Positions 35,611 to 44,998 of a DNA stretch of 64,000 bases are shown in pieces (positions within the stretch are counted from its first letter, which is position 1; every line of letters begins with the position of its first letter). The notes under the pieces are model-generated. The model saw nothing but the letters and a program-made list of their open reading frames with translations. It did no database searches and had not been told where the DNA came from. Origin of the DNA: Pirellulales bacterium. Lineage in GTDB: Bacteria > Planctomycetota > Planctomycetia > Pirellulales > Lacipirellulaceae. Location of the stretch: NCBI GenBank assembly GCA_022448345.1, contig JAKVCB010000005.1:29328-93327 (forward strand). The letters are read 5' to 3'. The position numbers were made by a program, and so were the translations under genes.

Positions 35611-35943
35611 TTGCCTGCAAGTGAATTTTGCCAGATTACCACGACCACCGAGACGCAAGCCGAGGCACGGAAGATTGCCGCTGCACTTGTTGGGCAGAGG
35701 CTGGCTGCATGCGCGCATGTCACCGGTCCGGTGGAGAGCACTTATCGTTGGGAGGGGGCCGTCGAGTGTACCTCGGAATGGATTTGTGAGGCCAAGGTGC
35801 GGAGCGACCACACTGCCGCGGTAACCTCGGTCATTACGGAACTGCATTCCTACGAGGTTCCAGCCGTGGTTGTTTTGCCAGTTGTGGAGGCAAGTCCTGC
35901 CTATCTTCAGTGGCTTCGCAGTGAAACAAAAAGCGATGCTTGA
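35611..35943 (+). CDS. cutA: CutA-type divalent cation tolerance protein
   Basis: The 110-residue product has the compact CutA1 ferredoxin-like fold. Visible segments are FCQITTTTETQAEARKIAAA, LAACAHVTGPVESTYRWEG, SDHTAAVTSVITELHSYEVP and VVVLPVVEASPAYLQWL. CutA forms trimers and has been linked to copper tolerance in E. coli, though the direct role is unsettled. It starts at a TTG (35611). No ATG is available in the conserved region and the Shine-Dalgarno is weak. It converges with the MBL-fold gene. Confidence 0.93.
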   Translation: MPASEFCQITTTTETQAEARKIAAALVGQRLAACAHVTGPVESTYRWEGAVECTSEWICEAKVRSDHTAAVTSVITELHSYEVPAVVVLPVVEASPAYLQWLRSETKSDA

Positions 35944-36002
35944 GCGAATTTCGTCCACTCACGGCCCATCCAGTGCCGAGATTGCCATGCCTGCCTGGCG
36001 GA

Positions 36003-36965
36003 TCAAAACAGCCTTTTCTGCTTTGGGGGTTTGAGCGGGCGGGCATTGAAGCCAAGCTCGCACAGGTGGTCTGCAAACTCGGCTGGCCCGTGGGTACAAA
36101 TCACCTCTTGGGGTTCGGCGCGGCGGACGGTGTCGACAAGTTGATCGAAGTCGGCATGGTCGCTCAGCGGAATCGCCACATCGACATCCCAACGGTATTT
36201 TGTGCTTGGGTCCACGGCCCAACCGGTCGTTGCAATCGAAAGGGTCCGCTCGAGTCCGGGCAAGCGAAACTTGCGCATACTGCGAGGTAAAGTGATCACG
36301 ACATGGCCAGCAGGCGCGGTTTCGACATATTCAGCCACGTTTCCCAGGTCGACCCCTAGTTCGAGGTAGAGTTGGCTTGTGGCATAAATGAGCGGGTGTT
36401 GGAGTACGGCAAAACCGTGGTTGGTGAGTAATTTGGTGACCTCCTGGGCCTTGCCTAGTGCATAGGCATGAATGACGGGGGTTTTTTCCGCGGCCAGTGC
36501 ACCGGTGATCGTTTCTAACAGCTGGTCAATGACATGTTCCCGTGGTGGCAATCGATATTGGGGACGACCAAACGTTGACTCCATGACCAAAATGTCGGCC
36601 TTGGGAACCTCGGCTGGTTCGGACGTTGCCGAGGGGCCGAGTTTAAAGTCACCCGTGTACAGCAAGGATTGCTGGTCGTTCCTGGCCAATAGCATGGCCG
36701 AACCCAAGCAGTGACCTGCCGGGTAAGCGGTGAGCTGGAGCCCTCCAAATTCGACCGGTTGCCCAAATACCATTTCCCGCACACGGTGTTGGTTTCCCAG
36801 GCGGTGATGATAGAACCGGGCGGTAGCTCGGGTTGCCAAGGCCAATTCGTGTCGGGCAATATGGTCGGCATGCGCATGGGAGATGAAGGCCCGGGGCTGC
36901 CGGCGGCGGACGTCCACAGCCAGTTGTGCGTCCGTCAGAAAAAGCCCATTGTTATCGTGGAACAT
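36003..36965 (-). CDS. MBL-fold hydrolase of the exonuclease/CPSF-like group
   Basis: The 320-residue product begins FHDNNGLFLTDAQLAVDVRR and has the metal-binding HxHxDH in FISHAHADHIARHE. It continues with AYPAGHCLGSAMLLA, LLYTGDFKLGPSATSE, VMESTFGRP and PLSDHADFDQLVDTV, the last His-Asp pair completing the site. The C-terminus has EVICTHGPAEFADHL. This pattern fits the beta-CASP-related exonuclease proteins (such as those next to DNA ligase). No ligase gene is adjacent here. Nucleic acid as substrate is inferred. Confidence 0.85.
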   Translation of the reverse strand: MFHDNNGLFLTDAQLAVDVRRRQPRAFISHAHADHIARHELALATRATARFYHHRLGNQHRVREMVFGQPVEFGGLQLTAYPAGHCLGSAMLLARNDQQSLLYTGDFKLGPSATSEPAEVPKADILVMESTFGRPQYRLPPREHVIDQLLETITGALAAEKTPVIHAYALGKAQEVTKLLTNHGFAVLQHPLIYATSQLYLELGVDLGNVAEYVETAPAGHVVITLPRSMRKFRLPGLERTLSIATTGWAVDPSTKYRWDVDVAIPLSDHADFDQLVDTVRRAEPQEVICTHGPAEFADHLCELGFNARPLKPPKQKRLF

Positions 36966-37114
36966 TTGGATCGTGTGGTCGGCTTGTGACTATTTCTTGC
37001 GACTATTTGTGGTGAAGACCGGTGGAACGCCTACCTGCCCGCAACCCACCCTGGTGCTTGCTGAGGATAGGCGTATAGTATCACGGTTTGTCTCAATTTC
37101 GGAGTTGCAATCGC

Positions 37115-37915
37115 GTGGACTACCTTCAAGTCATCATCCTGGCAATTGTGCAGGGGCTTACTGAGTTCCTGCCAGTCAGTTCCTCCGGACATTTGGTGGT
37201 GGGTAGTGCAATCATGGAAGCCCTTGGATATGCACATCCACCCGATTTGCTGGCGGTGAATATTGTCTTGCATGTCGGGACCCTTGGGTCGATTCTAATT
37301 TTCTATGCTCAGGAAGTCCGCCGCTTATTTACGGAAGACAGGCAGTTGATTCCCAGATTGATTGTGGGAACGATACCAGCGGCAGTTATTGGGATACCGT
37401 TGAAGGAATTCGCAGAGAAATTTCTGGAAAGCCCGCTTTTGGCGGGATTGATGTTTCCGGTCACCGCATTGATCTTGCTGTGGGCGACACGGCATCCGGT
37501 GGGCAAAGCGTCGTATCGCAATTTGAGTTACGCCGGCACGGTTCGTATTGGTTTCATGCAGGCTTTGGCGTTATTGCCGGGCATTTCGCGAAGTGGGACA
37601 ACGATTGCCGCCGGACTGCATGAAGGGCTCGATCGGGGGAGCGCAGGTACGTTTGCCTTCTTGTTGGCGATTCCAGCGATTGGTGGCGCCGGCTTGATTG
37701 AAATCGCCAAATTGGCCAGGCAGGTACAACAACCGGGTATGACCGAATCCACATCTCCCTTGATGCTTGTGGTGGGCGGCCTTGTTGCGATGTTCGTCGG
37801 TTGGCTTGCGCTTGGGTGGTTAGTCCGCTGGATTCAGGCAGGTCGGTTGGGACGTTTTGCCTGGTATCTCATCCCGCTAGGGATAGCGGTCGTCGCCTGG
37901 CAATTGTGGAACTAA
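37115..37915 (+). CDS. uppP: Undecaprenyl-diphosphate phosphatase
   Basis: UppP (BacA) recycles the lipid carrier of peptidoglycan and O-antigen synthesis. The 266-residue membrane protein has both signatures: VQGLTEFLPVSSSGHLVVGS near the N-terminus and ALLPGISRSGTTIAAGLHEG in the middle, with about eight helices. A GTG at 37115 with GGAG ten bases upstream is the probable start (MDYLQVIILA). A longer TTG start at 37088 would add nine unconserved residues. It is convergent with the Pro-rich protein that follows. Confidence 0.95.
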   Translation: MDYLQVIILAIVQGLTEFLPVSSSGHLVVGSAIMEALGYAHPPDLLAVNIVLHVGTLGSILIFYAQEVRRLFTEDRQLIPRLIVGTIPAAVIGIPLKEFAEKFLESPLLAGLMFPVTALILLWATRHPVGKASYRNLSYAGTVRIGFMQALALLPGISRSGTTIAAGLHEGLDRGSAGTFAFLLAIPAIGGAGLIEIAKLARQVQQPGMTESTSPLMLVVGGLVAMFVGWLALGWLVRWIQAGRLGRFAWYLIPLGIAVVAWQLWN

Positions 37916-37928
37916 ATGGAGCCGTTGG

Positions 37929-38612
37929 TTACTGCTGGAAGAATCCGCTGTAAAATTGCCCCGTGTTCAAGAAGTACGTACGGTGACCCGTAGCCGCCTT
38001 GGCTTGGTCGGTCGATCCCTGCGTCTCCATAGTGGTGACCTGCTGAACTTGACGTCCAAGGCGGTGAAGTTCGGCCTCCTGGCGGCGATTCGTTTCATTT
38101 TGCCGAAGCCGCGGCCGTACGAAGGTAAAATAATTGGGTGTTGGCTCATTCATGTTATTTCCCCGGTCAAGCTGCAGATAGGGGCTGAGCGTTGGGGTAT
38201 ACCCGATTTGGGAGAATGGTTTGTGGATGGTTCTCGGTGGGCTGGTTCCTCGAGAACGGCCCGTAAAGGTTGGACGTGGAGGCATCGCGGTTTGAAGTTT
38301 GGGGTTCGACGGACTGTTGAGAGATCTCGTCGGCTGACCTGCTCCCCGGAGGATCTGTCCCATGGTGGGTGGCGGAACGGGTGGTTGGGTTGCTGAAGGT
38401 AGAGATGGACTCACTGCCGGCGGCAGTGGCACCGCAGGTAGTGGATCGGACATTGGAGTCGCTGTTTGGGGATAGCTGGGTGGGAGCGTCAGGCTGGGGG
38501 TTTGTTCCGCAGGTAGAGTTCGCGGAGATTGCTGAGCAACTGCCCACGGAGCACTCGAAAACAAAACTCCCAATAGCAACCACCAACCCAACCCGAATGT
38601 CTGATGACGCAT
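37929..38612 (-). CDS. Secreted proline-rich protein
   Basis: The 227-residue product has a signal peptide (HQTFGLGWWLLLGVLFSSAP, cleavage near AVAQQ), then a long Pro/Ser/Thr-rich disordered region (about 30-140). The more ordered C-terminus contains RRQEAELHRLGRQVQQ and ends GHRTYFLNTGQFYSGFFQQ. I do not recognise a family. The final motif looks like one conserved among planctomycete exported proteins. The ATG at 38612 is preferred to 38648, which would put charged residues before the signal peptide. Confidence 0.65.
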   Translation of the reverse strand: MRHQTFGLGWWLLLGVLFSSAPWAVAQQSPRTLPAEQTPSLTLPPSYPQTATPMSDPLPAVPLPPAVSPSLPSATQPPVPPPTMGQILRGAGQPTRSLNSPSNPKLQTAMPPRPTFTGRSRGTSPPRTIHKPFSQIGYTPTLSPYLQLDRGNNMNEPTPNYFTFVRPRLRQNETNRRQEAELHRLGRQVQQVTTMETQGSTDQAKAATGHRTYFLNTGQFYSGFFQQ

Positions 38613-38810
38613 AGCCTGTTCCTCTGTCCCAATGTCGACCCCCGTCAAAAACCCCTACATTCAATATAATCGTCAAATTCGCATGGATAACTTGCGTGCA
38701 AATGGCGGGAGGCCACCACAGCAAGCAGCGTCCTTGAAGAAAGCCCTGAGGCCATTTGGAGACGCCTGCTGACGATCTGTGCAGAAAGAAAGCACTGGAT
38801 GAGGACGCTA

Positions 38811-41228
38811 TCAATGCCGCCTGATCAAGCAAACTGCCCCCGCCAGGGCCAGCCAGGCCAGCACCGCAGTGGCCGGTTCGGGAATGACAGCAGTTGTGCT
38901 GCCAAGTGGCATTCCAGGACCTCCAAATTGCGTTTGGATAATTTGCAAATCAAGGCCGTTGACCATGTTATCCATGTTAACGTCACCCAGACCGCCAGGG
39001 TGTCCGGCGTTCGCTTGCCAGATGATGATATCGTCAAAGTCGACGATCCCATCGCCATTGAGATCTCCACCGACGGCAAGGATAGAAGATTGGACGACGA
39101 GCTTGTAAATGTCAGCGTCGAGGTCAGCGACTGGAACAAAACTGCTTTCTGTACCAAGGAAGGGGAGATCCCACTCGGAAAAATCACCGGAGAGTTCTCC
39201 TCCGGCTCTCATAATCAAGTACTCGTCGCCCACCTGCGGGGACATTGGATTGGCACCAGATTGGTTGAGGGTTACCTCCAGGGTGCCACCCTGCAAATCA
39301 ATGTCTCCCATAGATAAAACACTGCTGAATTCGTTGCCGGATTCACCGCCACCCAAAACAAGGCTTAGCGTTCCACTATTTGTAAACTCACTTGCCGTAT
39401 AGCCGAGCGCATTTGGCCCTACATGTACACTACCATCATTAGTCAGGTGATCGTTGAAAACGACAAACGTATCATCACCCACGATGGCAATCAGCCCCTC
39501 TTCGATTTCTGGCGTACCGGCTTGATTGATAATGTTGCCATAAAACCGGTTAGTGCCGCCGACGAAGTTGACCAATCCTTGATTGAGAACCCCGGTTTGA
39601 AAACGCAAGGTGCCATCGTGAGACTCGATTTGCCCATAGCCACGGGATGGCATCTGGGTCGTTTGTGCATTATCGAGGCGAAGGTTACTGAATGCCTGAT
39701 AGGTAGCTTCGGCACTTCCAGCGATATCATCTTCGCCACGTGTCAGTTCCAGTTCACTGTCGTGAACCTGAATTAATCCATAGTTTACCAACGGCGCGTT
39801 TTGTGGACCCGTGTCAGCGTCACCAAGATTACTTGTAGAGTTGATCAGCAGGACATCTTCACTTTTGACCCTTATTTCACCAAGATGTCGATTGCGAAAT
39901 AGTCCGGTATCAATTCGGCCACTTCCGGAAATAATTCCGTCGTTGATTAAAATTACGTTTTCATCATTTTCGCCAGAGTCACTGCCAGTAACAGCAGCAA
40001 GTCCCACTTCGACCCGACCCCCAGTTTCTAAATTCAGACGACCAGAACGACCAATTAAAAGCTGCGTTTTAAGTTGGTTTGAAGTGATCGAACCACCAGA
40101 GTTGAGATTTTGGACCGAAAGGCGCCCTTGATTACGGACAGTTACTGTGGCGTCACCGACGTCTGCCCCGTAGCGAGCGTTGGTACCCGTGATTGCGGCG
40201 TTTCCGTTGTCATTGATCTCACTTAGGTCTGCAAATCCACCTAATTGCAGCCCCCCATCAACTGCCCATCGCGAACCGGAACCGTCAATCACCACGGTCC
40301 CTGAACCACCCCGTTCTGGTGACTCATCGTTGCTATTGCTTGCATTGAGAAAGAATGGGTTGCCACCAACTACTGCGCCGAGAATTTTATCAGAATTCAG
40401 CAAATTGAAACTTGTTGCCGAGTAGACGTTGGCACCGTTAGTAATATTGAGCACTCCAGTCCCTTGACGTCCAATCACCGTCATTTGTGGATCAGCGTCA
40501 GAAGGGGTGGTGCCGGCAAAAGTGCCACCACCCAGGTAAGAGCTGAACCCGTCAATGGTGATTTGTCCATAAGAGCCTACCTTGTCACCAGCGACAATTG
40601 AGTCGTGAATCTCAGCACGGCCTCCCGAAGAAATGAAAAGGGTGCCAGTTCCCGTTTCACCAACGATGAGGTCAAATCCAGAGTCGGCGCCAGCGGCGGT
40701 ACTTCGCTTTGTACCAGTAATTCCCAAGGGAGTGAGTACAGTATCAAGAGTTGTAAAATCATTATTGAAAGTAGCGCCGAGACCAGAAATTTCGACAATA
40801 CCATTTCCTCGTAACCCATTGTCAACCGAACCGATAACAAGGTCTGTAAAATTTAACTGTGAGGGTGAGAGGATGCGTAATATTCCATGGGCGTATTGTC
40901 CGACAGTAATTGTTGGGAATGAGTTCGTATCATCTTCCAGATCTCCCCAGTCATTGTTTTGGAGAATACCTTCAAGAGTAACTTGATTGGCTGGATCGCG
41001 GGTATCATCAATAAAATTTCCATTCGATGGTAAGCCTTCGTTATCCAGAAAGGTAAAGGGATTGTCGATGGGAGTTACATTGCCGGATACGTTGATTGCA
41101 CAAACCGCAAGTTGCGACTGACCAAGCAGTAGTAGGCCGACAGACAAAGGAAAAAATACCCACCGAACCACGCAACGCGTTGAGTGTAGGACACCAGGTT
41201 GCAAGGCATCAGTTGACATGCGGTACAT
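38811..41228 (-). CDS. Large PEP-CTERM protein with T5SS/PEP-CTERM repeats and dockerin-like EF-hands
   Basis: The 805-residue product has a signal peptide ending near AVCA-INV. Passenger repeats of the T5SS/PEP-CTERM type follow, such as VIGSVDNGLRGNGIVEISGL, LIVGETGTGTLFISSGG, MTVIGRQGTGVLNITNGANV and GGSGTVVIDGSGSRWAVDG. These predict a beta-helix. Two dockerin-like EF-hand loops come next (GGDLNGDGIVDFDDIIIWQA; LGDVNMDNMVNGLDLQIIQ). The C-terminus is VIPEPATAVLAWLALAGAVC followed by LIRRH, a PEP-CTERM sorting signal cut by an exosortase-like enzyme. GGAGAAG sits seven bases before the ATG at 41228. It is probably a surface or matrix protein. Confidence 0.9.
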   Translation of the reverse strand: MYRMSTDALQPGVLHSTRCVVRWVFFPLSVGLLLLGQSQLAVCAINVSGNVTPIDNPFTFLDNEGLPSNGNFIDDTRDPANQVTLEGILQNNDWGDLEDDTNSFPTITVGQYAHGILRILSPSQLNFTDLVIGSVDNGLRGNGIVEISGLGATFNNDFTTLDTVLTPLGITGTKRSTAAGADSGFDLIVGETGTGTLFISSGGRAEIHDSIVAGDKVGSYGQITIDGFSSYLGGGTFAGTTPSDADPQMTVIGRQGTGVLNITNGANVYSATSFNLLNSDKILGAVVGGNPFFLNASNSNDESPERGGSGTVVIDGSGSRWAVDGGLQLGGFADLSEINDNGNAAITGTNARYGADVGDATVTVRNQGRLSVQNLNSGGSITSNQLKTQLLIGRSGRLNLETGGRVEVGLAAVTGSDSGENDENVILINDGIISGSGRIDTGLFRNRHLGEIRVKSEDVLLINSTSNLGDADTGPQNAPLVNYGLIQVHDSELELTRGEDDIAGSAEATYQAFSNLRLDNAQTTQMPSRGYGQIESHDGTLRFQTGVLNQGLVNFVGGTNRFYGNIINQAGTPEIEEGLIAIVGDDTFVVFNDHLTNDGSVHVGPNALGYTASEFTNSGTLSLVLGGGESGNEFSSVLSMGDIDLQGGTLEVTLNQSGANPMSPQVGDEYLIMRAGGELSGDFSEWDLPFLGTESSFVPVADLDADIYKLVVQSSILAVGGDLNGDGIVDFDDIIIWQANAGHPGGLGDVNMDNMVNGLDLQIIQTQFGGPGMPLGSTTAVIPEPATAVLAWLALAGAVCLIRRH

Positions 41229-41750
41229 AGACTCTTCTCCTGCATTCCGTAGGTGAAACGAAATGGAAGTTTCACCAGTGGGCCGTTGGTCACAAAGGCA
41301 TTTATTACCGAGTTTTGGTGGTTAAACCCCAAAGTTCCGCGTCCACTAGCGCGGCTAATGGAAAACAAGTGTTTTTCAAGATCCGCTTTCAGCGAATTGG
41401 AATCAGAACGGTTAGGGGTAATGCTGGTGCGACCTGCCTTTTGTGGCCCAGGTACTAAAGGCCCGCACGATGGCCATTATTGGCCATTGAACGAGGGGCT
41501 CTTTGGTTGCTGGAAGCTGTTCCGGCTTCTCCTCCTTATTTTCGTTAAGAATAACCCATTTTGCAACTATTTTGCCGGCAATCGTTGGCCCCGGCAGATG
41601 CCAAATGCAAGGAATAACGGGTTTTTTGCGCCGGTGCGATTCGGACCAGAGGTGGGCTGGGAGTTTCTGGCGACCAACCGCCCGGAGCATCCAGGGCTTG
41701 TCAGGCCACCGCTTACCAGGATGTTGCCCACGAGAACGGCAGCCGGCTGG
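41229..41750. other. Long spacer upstream of the PEP-CTERM gene
   Basis: These 522 bases hold no convincing gene. A long plus-strand open frame crosses it and runs antisense through moeA, but it has no ribosome site and no recognisable motif. The promoter of the minus-strand PEP-CTERM gene is presumably at the low-coordinate end. Confidence 0.45.
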
Positions 41751-42947
41751 TTAAATCAGGAGAATCGATACAACACTTCCGGTGTCGAGTTCAAGGGGCT
41801 GGGCCGGCAGAGCGACCAGGCAGTTGGCAGACGCCAGGGCCGCCAGGTCGGCGGAATTTTGCCACGGCACGATTTCCACCACAGGATCGTGCTGATTTTC
41901 CCAGTATGCGGGCCGATAGGTTGCCCGGCCACCCCGGTGAGAGAGGGGGCTGCTGAGCCGTGCTTCCTGCTGGTACAGGCCGTGAAAACCGCGCCCAGCG
42001 AGCTGACCGAGGGCCGGACGCACAAACAGTTCGAAACAAACAAAACTGCTCACCGGGTTGCCTGGCAGGCCAAACACGAGCGTTTGTTGTGATTGGCCTT
42101 CCAATACACCAAACCAGAGCGGTTTGCCAGGTCGGAGGGAGATTCGGTGAAACACGTTCTGCACACCCATGTTGGAGAGCGTCTCTGGCACCAGGTCAAA
42201 GTCACCTGCGGAAACTCCACCCGACAAGAGTAGTACGTCCGCCTCCAAGCCGGTCGAGATGAGTCGCCGAAGTTCGTCGGGGTCGTCGCGACCAATCCCC
42301 AAATCGCTCGCTACGCCACCGACCGCCTGAACCGCAGCGGTGAGCAGTGGTCCATTACTGTTACGAATTTGTCCGGCTGCGACCGTTTGCCCCACTGCGA
42401 CCAATTCGTTGCCGGTCGGAAGGATCGCGACTTTGGGTTGTGGGATGACTTGGATCCGATTTCGGCCTGCCTCGGCCAGGATACCGATTTCAACGGGACG
42501 CAGCATGGTACCCTGACGCAGAATCGTCTGACCTGCCCGCACCGAGTGACCCAGTGGGAATACGTGATCACCAGGTTGGATGGGAGTTTGGGACAACTCG
42601 ATCAGGTGGTCTCCCACGTTTTTTGTGTTCTCGAAGGGGACTACGGCATCGGCTCCTTCGGGTATGGGGGCACCGGTCATGATGCGGATTGCTGTGCCTG
42701 GCGTCACGGCGCGGCGAGGGAGATCTCCGGCCGCAACGGTTTCGATGACCTGCCGCTGGGGAACCTGGTCGTGACTGGCGACCGCATACCCGTCCATTTG
42801 AGCTTTGTCGTAGGGAGGCGAATTCAACTCGCTCGTTACGTCGTCGGCCAGGATCAATCCGGAGCAGTCTGCCAGATCAGCTCGCCCGGGAGCGAGCGGC
42901 CTGGCGTGCTTTGCGACCAACCGGAGGGCTTCTTCAACCGATATCAT
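41751..42947 (-). CDS. moeA: Molybdopterin molybdotransferase
   Basis: MoeA inserts molybdate into adenylylated molybdopterin. The 398-residue product has the family start MISVEEALRLVAKHARPL, PPYDKAQMDGYAVAS, IRIMTGAPIPEGADAVVPFE, the MoCF-binding motif LLLSGGVSAGDFDLVPETL, and FGLPGNPVSSFVCFELFVRP. The frame opens at a GTG at 43022 overlapping the pabA stop (GTGTGA), but the ATG at 42947 gives the conserved N-terminus and is preferred. It follows pabA on the same strand. Confidence 0.95.
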   Translation of the reverse strand: MISVEEALRLVAKHARPLAPGRADLADCSGLILADDVTSELNSPPYDKAQMDGYAVASHDQVPQRQVIETVAAGDLPRRAVTPGTAIRIMTGAPIPEGADAVVPFENTKNVGDHLIELSQTPIQPGDHVFPLGHSVRAGQTILRQGTMLRPVEIGILAEAGRNRIQVIPQPKVAILPTGNELVAVGQTVAAGQIRNSNGPLLTAAVQAVGGVASDLGIGRDDPDELRRLISTGLEADVLLLSGGVSAGDFDLVPETLSNMGVQNVFHRISLRPGKPLWFGVLEGQSQQTLVFGLPGNPVSSFVCFELFVRPALGQLAGRGFHGLYQQEARLSSPLSHRGGRATYRPAYWENQHDPVVEIVPWQNSADLAALASANCLVALPAQPLELDTGSVVSILLI

Positions 42948-43018
42948 TTTGATGGCCAAGTCCTCTCTTTGATTCTCCGGTTGAGGACTGCGTCGGCGAA
43001 ATTGCTCCCCAAAGGATG

Positions 43019-43600
43019 TCACACTTCGAGAAACCGCTTAAGCAGCTCGATACCGCAATGGGTCAGAAAGCTCTCGGGATGGAATTGCAGACCGAAGAGT
43101 GGATATTTTTTGTGGGTAATGCCCATGATTTCCCGGTATCCGTCAGGTTCTTCGCTCCAGGCGGAGACTTCAAATTCGTCGGGTAACGAATCAGGTTGAA
43201 TGACCAGGCTATGATACCGAGTTGCCTGAAACGGATTTTCAAGATCCCTTAGCAGGGATCCGCCTTGATGGTGAATCAAATCGGTTTTCCCATGCATCAG
43301 GTTCTGGGCACGTACGATCTTTGCTCCAAATGCCTGGCCAATCGATTGATGTCCCAGGCAAACGCCGAGCAGGGGAATTTTACCGGCAAGCCGCTTGGCG
43401 CATGGTACCGAAATGCCGGCTTCGCTCGGGGTGCAGGGCCCTGGGGAGATGATCACGCGATCTGGTTTCCGGTCAACGACCTCCTCGACGGAGATCTGAT
43501 CGTTGCGAACCACCTCGATCTGAAGCGAAGCATCGATCTCCCCCAGTCGCTGCACCAGGTTATACGTAAACGAGTCGTAATTATCGATCAGCAGAATCAT
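43019..43600 (-). CDS. pabA: Aminodeoxychorismate/anthranilate synthase glutamine amidotransferase subunit
   Basis: The 193-residue class I amidotransferase supplies ammonia from glutamine. It has the catalytic Cys in GVCLGHQSIGQ (C81) and the His-Glu pair in LFGLQFHPESFLT (H174, E176). MILLIDNYDSFTYNLVQRLG and VIISPGPCTPSEAG are also typical of PabA/TrpG. Sequence alone does not separate folate (PabA) from tryptophan (TrpG) use, and in many bacteria one protein serves both. The synthase component I partner is not in the window. Confidence 0.92.
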   Translation of the reverse strand: MILLIDNYDSFTYNLVQRLGEIDASLQIEVVRNDQISVEEVVDRKPDRVIISPGPCTPSEAGISVPCAKRLAGKIPLLGVCLGHQSIGQAFGAKIVRAQNLMHGKTDLIHHQGGSLLRDLENPFQATRYHSLVIQPDSLPDEFEVSAWSEEPDGYREIMGITHKKYPLFGLQFHPESFLTHCGIELLKRFLEV

Positions 43601-43682
43601 GCTGCAAATAAGTGTATCGATTTTGGTCGAAACGAGCCACTCTTCCTCCCACTACGGTCGATGATTAGGTAACATATTACCA

Positions 43683-44855
43683 ATGACTGATTCTGAAGCA
43701 ATCCGGCTTGTAATGCAGTTGATGGCAATTTCTGGCCAAAGTGGGCAGGAACAATCGATTGTGAAACTCATTTGTTCACGTCTCCGGCAGGCGGGCGTGC
43801 CAGAGTCGAGTTTCGTAACCGACCGTTGTCACCGCCGTTCCCCCTTCAAGGGGGAACAGGGCAATTTAGCGATCAAGCTGCCTGGGACCGTGCGGCGACC
43901 CCGTCGCCTGTTTTCTGCCCATACGGACACTGTCCCCATTTGTGTCGGTTCGCAGCCGATCCGGAAAGGAAACCGGATTTACGCGGCGGATTCGTCCACT
44001 GGGCTCGGGGGCGATGACCGTGCCGGCGTGGCCGTGTTGTTGTCGACCGTCATCGATTTGCTCAAACGCAAGTTGCCCCATCCGCCATTGACCTTTCTTT
44101 GGACCGTGCAGGAAGAAGTAGGGTTGCAAGGTGCGCGAAATCTCCGTGTGGGAATGCTGGGTCGTCCCCAGTTCGGGTTCAATTTCGATGGAGGTTCGCC
44201 GACCAAGCTGACGATTGGTGCCACTGGTGGGTACCGTATGGAGATTGAAGTACTCGGTACCGCGAGCCATGCCGGAAACACTCCTGAAGAGGGAGTGAGT
44301 GCCATCGTCATTGCGTCTCTGGCCATTAGCGATTTGGTCAATAATGGATGGCATGGCAAAATCGTCAAAGGCCGGAATTCGGGAACCAGCAACGTTGGCG
44401 TGATTCATGGAGGAGCGGCTACCAATGTAGTCACCGATCGCGTGGTGATTCGGGCCGAAGCGCGCAGTCACAATCCAAAGTTTCGTGAGAGAATTGTGAC
44501 AAAAATTAACCAAGCATTTCAGCGTGCCGCTCGGAACGTGCGTAATCACCGGGGGCAACACGGTGAGATTCGCGTGCGTGGCCGCCTTGATTACGAAGCG
44601 TACCAGCTGTCGCCCCGTGAGCCATGTATTGCTGCGGCCGTGAACGCCGTTGTTCAAGAAGGTTGGGAACCCAAATTGGCAATTGCCAATGGAGGACTCG
44701 ATGCGAATTGGCTGATGGTACACGGAATTCCGACCGTTTCACTTGGCTGCGGCCAGAAGAACATTCACACAACTAGTGAGCAGCTCGATATCAAGGAGTT
44801 CCTCGCCGCCCGCCGGATTGCGCTCCGTATAGCCACGGATACAGAATCGCGTTAG
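43683..44855 (+). CDS. M20-family metallopeptidase (tripeptidase/aminoacylase-like)
   Basis: The 390-residue product has di-zinc sites expected for M20: LFSAHTDTVP (H80, D82), GLGGDDRAGVA (D111) and WTVQEEVGLQG (E144-E145), then the final metal His in NIHTTSEQLDIKEF. The dimerisation-domain segment GTASHAGNTPEEGVSAIVIA and VIHGGAATNVVTD are typical of the PepT-like branch. The substrate is probably small peptides, but this is not certain. It is divergent from pabA with 82 bases between starts. No signal peptide. Confidence 0.88.
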   Translation: MTDSEAIRLVMQLMAISGQSGQEQSIVKLICSRLRQAGVPESSFVTDRCHRRSPFKGEQGNLAIKLPGTVRRPRRLFSAHTDTVPICVGSQPIRKGNRIYAADSSTGLGGDDRAGVAVLLSTVIDLLKRKLPHPPLTFLWTVQEEVGLQGARNLRVGMLGRPQFGFNFDGGSPTKLTIGATGGYRMEIEVLGTASHAGNTPEEGVSAIVIASLAISDLVNNGWHGKIVKGRNSGTSNVGVIHGGAATNVVTDRVVIRAEARSHNPKFRERIVTKINQAFQRAARNVRNHRGQHGEIRVRGRLDYEAYQLSPREPCIAAAVNAVVQEGWEPKLAIANGGLDANWLMVHGIPTVSLGCGQKNIHTTSEQLDIKEFLAARRIALRIATDTESR

Positions 44856-44998
44856 GGTACGCTCCGCCACATGGCGATTTTAGCAAAACCAGAAGAAGCC
44901 AGGTCACCGCCGCCACTGGTGGGTGTCCATGTTGGGCGCCGTCTTGCGGAAGAAAATTAAGATCACCCCGTGTTTGATCAGTCAGTAGATAGATTGAA

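Noticed and set aside
41253-42092. 279-codon open frame on the plus strand
   Set aside because: The second half is antisense to moeA, and the first half lies in a spacer with no motif or ribosome site.
43866-44723. 285-codon open frame on the minus strand
   Set aside because: It is antisense to the M20 peptidase, whose metal-binding motifs are clear.
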